From Chloroflexota bacterium (GTDB lineage Bacteria; Chloroflexota; UBA6077), in contig JAJZRD010000224.1 of NCBI GenBank assembly GCA_021845945.1, positions 1 to 6,191 of the forward strand: a DNA stretch of 6,191 nt, given 5' to 3'. Position numbers and translations under genes: made by a program. The notes under the pieces are model-generated. The model saw only the letters and a list, made by a program, of their open reading frames with translations, ran no database searches and had not been told where the DNA came from. Shown here in pieces: positions 1-5,696 of the stretch. Each line of letters begins with the position of its first letter. Position 1 is the stretch's first letter.

Positions 1-216
1 GACTTCCTGATGATGAGCGCGCTCCTGACCACGACCATGCTCTCGATGAGGGAGACCATCGAGGCGCTGAAGGCGGCGGGGCTGCGAGGCGGGGTGAGGA
101 TCGGGGTGGGCGGGGCTCCCGTGACCCAGCGCTTCGCCGACGAGGTCGGGGCCGACTTCTACGCCCCCGATGCCACCGGCGCCGTCTCCAAGGCCAAGGA
201 GTTCGTGGCAGCCTAA
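1..216 (+). CDS. Corrinoid (B12-binding) methyltransferase protein, C-terminal part
   Basis: The reading frame is open from the first base, so the gene begins upstream; 71 residues are visible. They match the end of the cobalamin-binding Rossmann domain of MtaC/MtbC/MttC-type corrinoid proteins. The SALLTTTM segment (visible residues 6-13) carries the S-x-L motif, the GVGGAPVT segment (35-42) carries the GG motif that lies near the nucleotide tail of cobalamin, and GADFYAPDATGAV (50-62) is the typical last strand and helix. The DxHxxG motif with the cobalt-ligating histidine would lie left of the window. Known role of the family: it carries a methyl group on cobalt between a substrate-specific methyltransferase and an acceptor methyltransferase, in the cytoplasm. 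The gene ends in TAA and the next gene follows after 40 bases, so they are probably co-transcribed and work as a pair. Which methyl donor is used cannot be told from this part. Confidence 0.88.
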   Translation, partial: DFLMMSALLTTTMLSMRETIEALKAAGLRGGVRIGVGGAPVTQRFADEVGADFYAPDATGAVSKAKEFVAA

Positions 217-240
217 TGGTCCACCCAAGACGACGGCGTG

Positions 241-246
241 AAAGGA
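241..246 (+). promoter_or_regulatory. Ribosome binding site that decides the URO-D gene start
   Basis: AAAGGA lies 10 bases before the ATG at 257, and only one base before the in-frame TTG at 248. The spacing favours the ATG as the real start. Confidence 0.5.
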
Positions 247-256
247 CTTGCGCAAG

Positions 257-1318
257 ATGAAGGACCCCGATTTCGACCGATTCCGAACGGTTCTGCTGCG
301 GTCCGGGGAACCGGACCGGGTGCCCCTGGGAGACATCAGCGTCCACCCGATACTCAAGGAACGGCTGCTCGGTCGACCGATCCGCAGCCTGGAGGATGAG
401 GTCGCCTTCTGGTACGAGGCAGGGTTCGACTACGTGCCCCTGGAGCAGGGACTCCAGCTCACCGACCTGATCAAGCGCCAGTCGATGCACCAGATCGAAT
501 CCAACTACGCCGCCGACACCGAGGATAAGCAGGAGCGGAGCTGGGCCACCGAGGGGAAAGGCTTGATCACCACCCAGGAGGAGCTCGAGGCGGTGCAGTG
601 GCCCGACCCCGACGCCCTGGACTACAGCCGCTTCGAGCGGATAGGCGCACTCCTCCCGCCCAAGATGAAGGTCGTCGCGGTGCTCGGCAAGGTGTTCACC
701 TCCGTCTGGTGGTTGATGGGGCTGGAGGGGCTGAGCATGGCGCTGCTGGACGACCCCGACCTGATCGCCCGCCTCTTCCAGAAGGTGGGGCAGTTCCAGT
801 ATCGGGTGTTCGAGAGACTGCTGCAGTTCGACTGCGTGGGCCTCCTCTGGCACGCCGACGACATCGCTTTCTCCACCCAGCTGATGGTCAATCCCGGGAT
901 CCTGCGGAAGCACGTCTTCCCCTGGTACGAGAAGATGAACCAGGTGACCCACCAGCGGGGCCGGTTGGCGGTTTACCACAGCGACGGAGCCCTCCAGGAG
1001 GTGCTGGAGGACATCGTGGCCTGCGACTTCGACGGCCTCAACCCCATCGAGCCGAAGGCCATGGACATCAACGAGGTCAAGCGTCGGTACGGGTCGCGGA
1101 TATCGATCCTGGGGAACCTCGACCTGATCTACACCCTGACCAGGGGGACGCCGGAGGAGGTGCGGGCGGAGGTGCGGCAGCGGATCCACGATCTCGCCCC
1201 GGGTGGCGGCTACGCGGTGGCCTCCGCCAACTCCATACCGGAGTACGTGCCCTTCGCCAACTTCGACGCGATGCGCAAGGCCGTCTTCGAGTTCGGAAGA
1301 TATCCGATCTCCGTCTAG
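257..1318 (+). CDS. Uroporphyrinogen decarboxylase-fold (URO-D family) corrinoid methyltransferase-like protein
   Basis: 353 residues from the ATG at 257; an in-frame TTG at 248 would add MRK but lies too close to the AAAGGA ribosome site. The length is normal for the family. Counted from the TTG, recognisable landmarks are the N-terminal DPDFDRFRTVLLRSGEPDRVP (7-27, whose RVP lines the start of the first strand), HADDIAFSTQLMVNPGIL (202-219), YHSDGAL (243-249), DGLNPIEP (262-269), ISILGNLD (285-292) and the last-strand GGGYAVASANSIPEY (319-333). Members next to corrinoid proteins act as methyltransferases in one-carbon metabolism and not in haem synthesis. The adjoining corrinoid gene supports that role here. 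The zinc-binding H-x-C...C of MtaA/MtbA is absent: the first site reads H-S-D and the last strand has ASANS with no cysteine. It is therefore more likely a substrate-side demethylating enzyme or a non-zinc variant than a coenzyme M or thiol methylase. Fold certain, substrate unknown. Confidence 0.87.
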   Translation: MKDPDFDRFRTVLLRSGEPDRVPLGDISVHPILKERLLGRPIRSLEDEVAFWYEAGFDYVPLEQGLQLTDLIKRQSMHQIESNYAADTEDKQERSWATEGKGLITTQEELEAVQWPDPDALDYSRFERIGALLPPKMKVVAVLGKVFTSVWWLMGLEGLSMALLDDPDLIARLFQKVGQFQYRVFERLLQFDCVGLLWHADDIAFSTQLMVNPGILRKHVFPWYEKMNQVTHQRGRLAVYHSDGALQEVLEDIVACDFDGLNPIEPKAMDINEVKRRYGSRISILGNLDLIYTLTRGTPEEVRAEVRQRIHDLAPGGGYAVASANSIPEYVPFANFDAMRKAVFEFGRYPISV

Positions 1319-1326
1319 GACGGGCT

Positions 1327-1368
1327 GTAGGGGCGAACCTCGTGTTCGCCCTGGTCCTGGGCGATCAC
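1327..1368 (+). repeat. Palindromic intergenic repeat, copy 1 (GTAGGGGC type)
   Basis: It starts 8 bases after the URO-D stop codon. GGGCGAAC (1331-1338) pairs perfectly with GTTCGCCC (1344-1351) around the loop CTCGT. The 42 bases from 1327 to 1368 match the reverse complement of 2943-2984 at 37 of 42 positions by hand alignment, so this is a dispersed element present in both orientations. The right half is lost or diverged after 1368. The hairpin could end the upstream transcript, but no T-run follows it. Confidence 0.8.
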
Positions 1369-1607
1369 ACGCCGCCCGCCGGTCCGTGGTACGCAATGAT
1401 CGTCGTGTGGTCGGCCCTGAAGCCGCCGTTTTCCCCAGCGATGGGGAACGCAGACCCTTCGCCTGAGGTGGAGGGAGCCCACGGCGTGGCAACCAGTGGG
1501 AGGTGACGAGGTAGAGGAAACCGGGTAGCGTCGGGTCGTGCAGTCTCCGGATGCGGGACGCACGAGGAAGCCAATAGTCTGCTATCTCGCTGAAAATATA
1601 GGAAGCG

Positions 1608-1613
1608 GGGAGG
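1608..1613 (+). promoter_or_regulatory. Ribosome binding site of the permease gene
   Basis: GGGAGG ends 6 bases before the ATG at 1620. It directly abuts the in-frame TTG at 1614, which leaves no spacer, so the ATG is the better start. Confidence 0.65.
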
Positions 1614-1619
1614 TTGTCC

Positions 1620-2909
1620 ATGGAACTGGCTACTGGTGCTTTGCTGCTCGTCGTCTTCTTGGCCGTCGTGGTCGCCATCGTCAAGGGCCAGAGCCCGGTC
1701 GTAATGCTCATCATCCTGGCCATAGCCTGGGCGGCCCTGGCGGGCATCAACATCAATGATATCCAGAGCAAAGTGCTGCAGGCTGGTGGGACTCAGTACG
1801 CCAGCGCGGTAATCATCATCGTCTTCGGCGCCTGGTTTGCCCAGGTCCTGGTGCAGACGGGCATCGCCGAGAGCGTCATCCGGTCGGCCGTCGAGCTGGC
1901 CGGCGACCGTCCGATCGTCACCGCCATGGTGGTGACCCTGGTGACGGCCCTGCTGTTCACCTCCATGTATGGGGTGGGTGCAGCCATCGCCATCGGCGTC
2001 ATCGCGATCCCGATCATGCTGAGCCAGGGTATTCCCCCGGCAGTGGCGGCTCCGGCCTTCACCATGGGGATCGGTGCCGGCACCTTCGTCAACCTGGTGC
2101 AGTTCGGCACCATGAAGCCGCTCTTCCCCGGCATCGCCTACGAGGCGCCCTGGCTCAACGTCTGGGTGGCGGGGATGGTCGTGTACATCGTGTGTGCCTG
2201 GCTGATGGTGAACTTCCACCTTCGGTTCCGCGGGGTGCGCCATTCGGCCACCGTGGATCTGGTAGCGGCGGAGCCCGTCAGGAGAAAGCGCACTCCCTAC
2301 TACACCTACGTTGTGCCGCTGGTGCCCGTCTTCATGGTGATCGTGCTGAAGTGGGAGATCATCCCCACCTTCATGACGAGCATCGTGATCGCCCTCCTCT
2401 CCACCTACAAGGACCGCAGCCTCCAGGGGCACGTCAACCTGTTCAACAAGTCCTTCTACGACGCATTCCCGGACATCGCAACCATCGCGGCCCTCTGGAC
2501 CATCTGCGGGATGATCATCGTAGCGGGCATGACACCCCAGGTCTCCGGTGCCCTGCAGCCGGTCTTCGGTCCCATCCTTCCCCACACGCCGCTGCAGGCA
2601 GCGATCTTCTTCGCCGTCCTGGGCGGGATCGGGAATATCTACCGCGGTCCTTTGGAGGTGATCGGAACTGGGGCCGCCCTGCTGGCCATCATGAGGTCGG
2701 CCAACCTGCTCCCCGTTCCACTCCTGTACTCGCTGTGGTTCCCGGGGACGGTCATGTCGGGTAGTGTCGATCCCACCAACTCCTGGACCCTGTGGACCAT
2801 CGGCTACACCAAGGTCACTCACGGGCAGTTCCTGAAGGTGGCGCTTCCGTTTGGTATGCTTATGGTGGTCACGGCCACCTTAGTCGCCTACTTCATGCTG
2901 GGGAACTGA
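1620..2909 (+). CDS. Multi-pass permease, ion-transporter superfamily (GntP/citrate-transporter-like)
   Basis: 429 residues from the ATG at 1620, very hydrophobic throughout, typical in length for secondary carriers of the ion-transporter superfamily (gluconate, citrate, C4-dicarboxylate type). About 11-13 membrane segments can be drawn, near residues 4-21, 26-42, 61-79, 99-115, 118-134, 138-160, 177-197, 229-243, 247-261, 285-303, 322-338, 345-360 and 404-425. A basic stretch around 201-224 (RFR, RRKR) marks a cytoplasmic loop and splits the protein into two halves. Glycine-rich or polar breaks at 117-120 (YGVG), 149-154 (MGIGAG) and 335-343 (GGIGNIYRG) resemble the substrate or re-entrant regions of such carriers. 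There is no ABC ATPase or binding protein beside it, so ion-coupled transport is likely. The substrate is not readable; the neighbourhood suggests an organic anion or small methylated compound. The family call rests on overall architecture, and another carrier family cannot be excluded. Confidence 0.7.
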   Translation: MELATGALLLVVFLAVVVAIVKGQSPVVMLIILAIAWAALAGININDIQSKVLQAGGTQYASAVIIIVFGAWFAQVLVQTGIAESVIRSAVELAGDRPIVTAMVVTLVTALLFTSMYGVGAAIAIGVIAIPIMLSQGIPPAVAAPAFTMGIGAGTFVNLVQFGTMKPLFPGIAYEAPWLNVWVAGMVVYIVCAWLMVNFHLRFRGVRHSATVDLVAAEPVRRKRTPYYTYVVPLVPVFMVIVLKWEIIPTFMTSIVIALLSTYKDRSLQGHVNLFNKSFYDAFPDIATIAALWTICGMIIVAGMTPQVSGALQPVFGPILPHTPLQAAIFFAVLGGIGNIYRGPLEVIGTGAALLAIMRSANLLPVPLLYSLWFPGTVMSGSVDPTNSWTLWTIGYTKVTHGQFLKVALPFGMLMVVTATLVAYFMLGN

Positions 2910-2924
2910 GAGCGCCTGACTAGA

Positions 2925-2987
2925 CCCGTAGGGGCGATCCTCGTGATCGCCCGGGACCAGGACGAACGCGAGCTTCGCTCCTACGGG
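2925..2987. repeat. Palindromic intergenic repeat, copy 2, complete two-hairpin form
   Basis: The element runs from CCCGTAGG to CCTACGGG, so its ends are inverted repeats. The left half is a hairpin GGGCGATC (2932-2939) / GATCGCCC (2945-2952) with loop CTCGT, the same loop as copy 1. The right half contains a shorter CGAA (2963-2966) / TTCG (2974-2977) hairpin. Bases 2943-2984 are the inverted counterpart of copy 1. It lies 15 bases after the permease stop codon and could act in 3' end formation or mRNA protection; that is inference. Confidence 0.8.
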
Positions 2988-3087
2988 AACCGCCTCTCTC
3001 GGGAATTCCAGGCAGCCCGACCGAGGTCGGCCCGGAACCATCGAAGACTTTGTGATACCTACCTGGTGGCCGTTCCTGAAGTCGCCT

Positions 3088-3195
3088 GCGTAGGGCAGGG
3101 CGCCCTGCCCTGCCGCCGGCCTTGGCCCGCAATAGTGTAGCGTCGGGGCCTATCATCGCCACGCGGGCGGTGGGGCACAGGGCCCCACCCTACGC
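3088..3195. repeat. 108 bp element with GCGTAGGG terminal inverted repeats
   Basis: GCGTAGGG at 3088-3095 is answered by CCCTACGC at 3188-3195. Just inside the left end is the perfect 20 bp palindrome AGGGCAGGGCGCCCTGCCCT (3092-3111). Inside the right end is a hairpin GGTGGGGC (3169-3176) / GCCCCACC (3182-3189). The arrangement of an end signal plus a hairpin at each side matches the two-hairpin element at 2925-2987 on a larger scale. It carries no gene, so it resembles a small non-autonomous (MITE- or REP-like) element. Confidence 0.65.
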
Positions 3196-3220
3196 ATCAG
3201 AACCAGTGTGGCGGAGTACT
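3196..3220 (+). repeat. 25 bp direct repeat, left copy
   Basis: The sequence begins ATCAGAACCA and ends GCGGAGTACT. It recurs at 3345-3369 with a single difference (G at 3206 here, A at 3355 there). The two copies frame the TGTCAT palindrome and its tandem tail. Confidence 0.85.
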
Positions 3221-3251
3221 GGTACACGACCACAGAGAAGGTGATATGTAC

Positions 3252-3321
3252 TGTCATGCTGAGCGCAGCGAAGCATCTCCCCGTGGCGAGAGGAGATCCT
3301 TCGCTATCGCTCAGGATGACA
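3252..3321. repeat. TGTCATGCTGAGCG-type inverted repeat (MITE/REP-like)
   Basis: The left arm (3252-3279) starts TGTCATGCTGAGCGCAGCGA; the right arm (3293-3321) is its near-perfect reverse complement, ending CGCTCAGGATGACA. The arms differ at a few positions and by one base in length, and enclose 13 bases. Palindromes of this wording are, from memory, common between genes in Chloroflexota and some other bacteria. It has no coding capacity. Folded, it would form a long stem just upstream of the HyuA-like gene. Confidence 0.8.
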
Positions 3322-3345
3322 CCTAATCGCTCAGGATGACACCTA
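3306..3345 (+). repeat. Perfect 20 bp tandem duplication at the end of the palindrome
   Basis: ATCGCTCAGGATGACACCTA occurs at 3306-3325 and again, without change, at 3326-3345. The right end of the inverted repeat has therefore been duplicated, most simply by replication slippage or a second insertion event. Confidence 0.9.
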
Positions 3346-3369
3346 TCAGAACCAATGTGGCGGAGTACT
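3345..3369 (+). repeat. 25 bp direct repeat, right copy
   Basis: It matches 3196-3220 at 24 of 25 positions. It ends 20 bases before the TTG start of the HyuA-like gene and 10 bases before that gene's ribosome site, so the leader region has been partly duplicated. Confidence 0.85.
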
Positions 3370-3379
3370 AGACAGTAAC

Positions 3380-3384
3380 GGAGG
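3380..3384 (+). promoter_or_regulatory. Ribosome binding site supporting a TTG start
   Basis: GGAGG lies 5 bases before the TTG at 3390. An in-frame TAG at 3369-3371 closes the frame upstream, and no other start codon precedes the DVGGTFT motif, so the TTG is the only sensible start. Confidence 0.75.
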
Positions 3385-3389
3385 GGCAG

Positions 3390-5564
3390 TTGTCGCACCC
3401 AGACGCTCGCCGGCGGAGCTACCGAATCGGGATCGACGTCGGCGGAACCTTCACCAAAGCAGTTCTCATAGACAATCTGACCCACGACGTGGTGGGCCGC
3501 TATTCGGTTCTCACCACCCACTCCGACCCCAGAGGCGTCGCGAAAGGGGTGATCGAGGTCTTCCGCACCGTGCTCGAGCGCTCCCACGTCGATCCCACCG
3601 ACGTGGTGTTCCTGGCCCACAGCACCACCCAGGCCACCAACGCCCTCCTGGAGGGGGACGTGGCTTCGGTGGGGATCCTCGGCATGTCCAACGGACTGGA
3701 GGGACTCCTGGCTCGCGGCCAGACCAAGGTGGGGACCATCGAGGTGTCCCCGGGCCGCTTCCTGACGACCGGCCACCGCTTTCTCACCAACGACAAGCTT
3801 TCGGAAGTAACGGTGTCCTCGGCCCTCAAGGAGCTGCTGCACGAGGGTGCCCAGGTCGTCGTCGCCACCTCGGCCTTCGGCGTCGACGACGGGGACGCGG
3901 AGGAGTTGGTCATGCGGGTGGCCTCGGAGCTGGGCGTTGCGGCCACCGGCGGCCACGAGATCAGCAAGCTGTACGGCCTCACCACCCGCACACGAACCGC
4001 CGTGATCAACGCCAGCATCCTGCCGAAGATGATGGAAACCGCCCGGATGACCGAGGCCAGCGTGCGGGAAGCCGGGATCGCCGCTCCGCTGATGATCATG
4101 CGGGGAGACGGCGGGGTGATGGACGTTCAGGAGATGCGCCGCCGCCCCGTGCTCACCATGCTCTCCGGCCCGGCTGCCAGCGTGGCCGGAGCCATGATGT
4201 ACCTCAAGGTCTCCGACGGGATCTACTTCGAGGTGGGCGGCACCAGCACCAACATCGGGGTGATCCGGCGAGGACTGCCCACGATCAAGTACGCCGAGAT
4301 AGGCGGGCACCGCACCTACGTCAGCTCCCTGGACGTACGGGTTCTGGGGGTGGCCGGCGGCAGCATGGTGCGATTCAAGAACGGGCAGGTCGTCGACGTC
4401 GGGCCGCGCAGCGCGCACATCGCGGGGCTCGCCTACTCCGCCTTCGCTCGCCCGGAGGACATCGTGGAGCCCCGCCTGGAGGAGCTGCAGCCGAAGCCGG
4501 GCGATCCATCCGATTACGTCGCCGTCCGCACCGCCTCCGGCGCCCGCTACGCCATCACCAACACCTGCGCGGCCAACGTCCTGGGCTACGCCAAGCCCGG
4601 CCACCACGCCTATGGCAACCCCGAGGCCGCCAGGCTGGCCATGGAGCCGCTTGCCCGGGCGGCCGGGAAATCGGTGGAGGAGACGGCGCGGGACATCCTC
4701 GACCGGGCGGCGCGGAAGGTCATCCCCGTGGTGGAGGCCCTGATCGCCGAGTACGAGCTGGACAGGGATCAATCGATGCTGGTGGGCGAGGGCGGCGGGG
4801 CGGCGGCCCTGATACCCCACGTGGCGCAGACCCTCGCCCTCGACTACAAGATCTCCCCCGACGCAGAGGTGATCTCCTCCATCGGCGTCGCCCTGGCGAT
4901 GGTTCGGGAGGTGGTGGAGCGGGTGATCCCGAACGCTCGCACCGAGGACCTGCTGGCGATCAAGCGGGAGGCTTTCGACTCCGTGGTGCGCCTGGGCGCG
5001 GCTCCGGAGACCGTGGAGGTCAGGGTGGAGCTGGATCCACAGACCCAGCGGGCGCGAGCCATCGCGACGGGAGCCTCCGAGATGCGCACCCGCGACTCGC
5101 TCAAGGTCTTGAGCGAGGGCGAGGCCGCGAGCATCGCCGCTGGCTCGATGGGCGTGCCTGCCGAGGTCGTGCAGGTGGCAGCCCGAACCGACCAGATGTG
5201 GGTGTTCCAGGGGACCGTGGAGCAGAAGAAGTGGCGCTTCTTCACCAGCCGTCGCACCCCGATCCGGGTGTTGGACCTGGAGGGGGTGATCCGCATCCAA
5301 TCCAGCAACGCAACGGCCGAGCAGACGACCGCCGGGCAGGTGCTGGGGCGGCTGAAGGGCTTCTGGGAGGAGATGACCATCTACAACGGCGACAGCATCA
5401 TCAATCCGGACGTCTTCGTCATCACCGGCGGCCACGTGGTGGACCTCTCCGGCATCGGCACCATGGATCAGGCCGCATCGGTGGCACGGAGCGAGCTGGT
5501 GGGGCTGGCGCCCGATGCGCCGGTGGCGCTGGTCGGGATCCAGGGCGCGCGCGGGCTCGGATGA
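3390..5564 (+). CDS. Hydantoinase/oxoprolinase (HyuA-like) family protein
   Basis: 724 residues, close to the usual 650-720 of HyuA subunits. Motifs in order: phosphate-1 loop RIGIDVGGTFTKA (12-24), HSTTQATNALLEG (77-89), RGDGGVM (238-244), RPVLTMLSGPAASVAGA (252-268), phosphate-2 loop YFEVGGTSTNIGV (279-291), LGVAGGSMVRF (319-329), VGPRSAHIAGLAY (337-349) and LVGEGGGAAALIPHVA (464-479). These define an ASKHA-fold ATPase-like core. Family members open hydantoins or 5-oxoproline at the cost of ATP, or serve in acetone or acetophenone carboxylases. Two sites are unlike the textbook HyuA: GGTSTN where GGTSTD is usual (N288), and SAHIAGL where SAGADPGP is usual. Residues from about 505 to 724 match no domain I recognise. 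No HyuB-type partner gene lies within the window. The next gene starts 132 bases downstream. It is probably a cytoplasmic ATP-using enzyme of an uncharacterised HyuA subgroup; substrate unknown. Confidence 0.85.
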   Translation: MSHPDARRRSYRIGIDVGGTFTKAVLIDNLTHDVVGRYSVLTTHSDPRGVAKGVIEVFRTVLERSHVDPTDVVFLAHSTTQATNALLEGDVASVGILGMSNGLEGLLARGQTKVGTIEVSPGRFLTTGHRFLTNDKLSEVTVSSALKELLHEGAQVVVATSAFGVDDGDAEELVMRVASELGVAATGGHEISKLYGLTTRTRTAVINASILPKMMETARMTEASVREAGIAAPLMIMRGDGGVMDVQEMRRRPVLTMLSGPAASVAGAMMYLKVSDGIYFEVGGTSTNIGVIRRGLPTIKYAEIGGHRTYVSSLDVRVLGVAGGSMVRFKNGQVVDVGPRSAHIAGLAYSAFARPEDIVEPRLEELQPKPGDPSDYVAVRTASGARYAITNTCAANVLGYAKPGHHAYGNPEAARLAMEPLARAAGKSVEETARDILDRAARKVIPVVEALIAEYELDRDQSMLVGEGGGAAALIPHVAQTLALDYKISPDAEVISSIGVALAMVREVVERVIPNARTEDLLAIKREAFDSVVRLGAAPETVEVRVELDPQTQRARAIATGASEMRTRDSLKVLSEGEAASIAAGSMGVPAEVVQVAARTDQMWVFQGTVEQKKWRFFTSRRTPIRVLDLEGVIRIQSSNATAEQTTAGQVLGRLKGFWEEMTIYNGDSIINPDVFVITGGHVVDLSGIGTMDQAASVARSELVGLAPDAPVALVGIQGARGLG

Positions 5565-5583
5565 CCCCCGCGGCGGCGTCCGC

Positions 5584-5661
5584 GCCCCTACCCGCGCCAT
5601 CGGCAACAGGGCGTAGGGGCAGACCTGCGTGTCTGCCCTCCCCGCACACGCAGGGGCGCCC
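5584..5661. repeat. Palindromic intergenic repeat, copy with CAGAC hairpin
   Basis: GCCCCTAC (5584-5591) and GTAGGGGC (5613-5620) form an 8 bp inverted pair of end signals. The second end leads into a hairpin GGGCAGAC (5617-5624) / GTCTGCCC (5631-5638). An alternative pairing, CCTGCGTGT (5624-5632) with ACACGCAGG (5646-5654), overlaps and competes with it. It lies in the gap after the HyuA-like gene, the same kind of position as the other copies. Confidence 0.7.
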
Positions 5662-5686
5662 TTAATCGACGTCAGGCTCAGGCAAC

Positions 5687-5691
5687 GGAGG
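5687..5691 (+). promoter_or_regulatory. Ribosome binding site of the last gene
   Basis: GGAGG lies 5 bases before the ATG at 5697, an ideal distance that supports this start. Confidence 0.75.
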
Positions 5692-5696
5692 CTAGA

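Larger units (their letters stand above)
1319..1619. other. Intergenic region, about 300 bases, with one hairpin repeat and no gene
   Basis: The first 50 bases hold the GTAGGGGCGAAC repeat described separately. A small hairpin of TTCCCC (1431-1436) with GGGGAA (1443-1448) lies in the middle. No reading frame here has both a ribosome site and protein-like composition. The last 50 bases (about 1571-1600) are noticeably richer in A and T than the surroundings, which would suit a promoter for the permease gene, but I see no clear -35/-10 pair. Confidence 0.6.
2910..3389. other. Intergenic region, 480 bases, packed with palindromic repeats
   Basis: No credible gene lies here. From left to right it holds the two-hairpin element (2925-2987), a short hairpin CCGACC/GGTCGG (3017-3030), the 108 bp GCGTAGGG-ended element (3088-3195), and the TGTCAT inverted repeat with its tandem tail, framed by 25 bp direct repeats (3196-3369). 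Only about 100 bases (2988-3087) are unassigned. The gap separates the permease from the HyuA-like gene, so a separate promoter for the latter is likely, but no convincing one is visible. Confidence 0.7.

Noticed and set aside
1327..1351. Hairpin after the URO-D gene considered as an intrinsic terminator
   Set aside because: The stem is perfect, but it is followed by TGGTCCTGGG and not a run of T; it is better explained as a dispersed repeat, though it might still aid transcript ending.
598..1506. A 302-codon open frame on the + strand overlapping the URO-D gene
   Set aside because: It is the other frame of the same DNA, with an Arg/Pro/Gly-rich product and no motif; the URO-D frame is clearly the real one.
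1571..1600. A/T-richer patch considered as a promoter for the permease gene
   Set aside because: No -35 and -10 pair at proper spacing could be defined, so it is mentioned only within the intergenic entry.
1365..2822. A 485-codon open frame on the - strand across the permease gene
   Set aside because: Its translation is extremely rich in His, Asp, Gly and Arg and low in hydrophobic residues, as expected for the complement of a membrane protein gene; no ribosome site or domain.
2920..3162. Short open frames in the repeat-filled gap on both strands
   Set aside because: They run through palindromic repeats, lack ribosome sites and have no protein-like composition.
3088..3369. Clustered repeats considered as a CRISPR array
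   Set aside because: The units differ in sequence, are inverted as well as direct, and there is no regular series of equal repeats and spacers.
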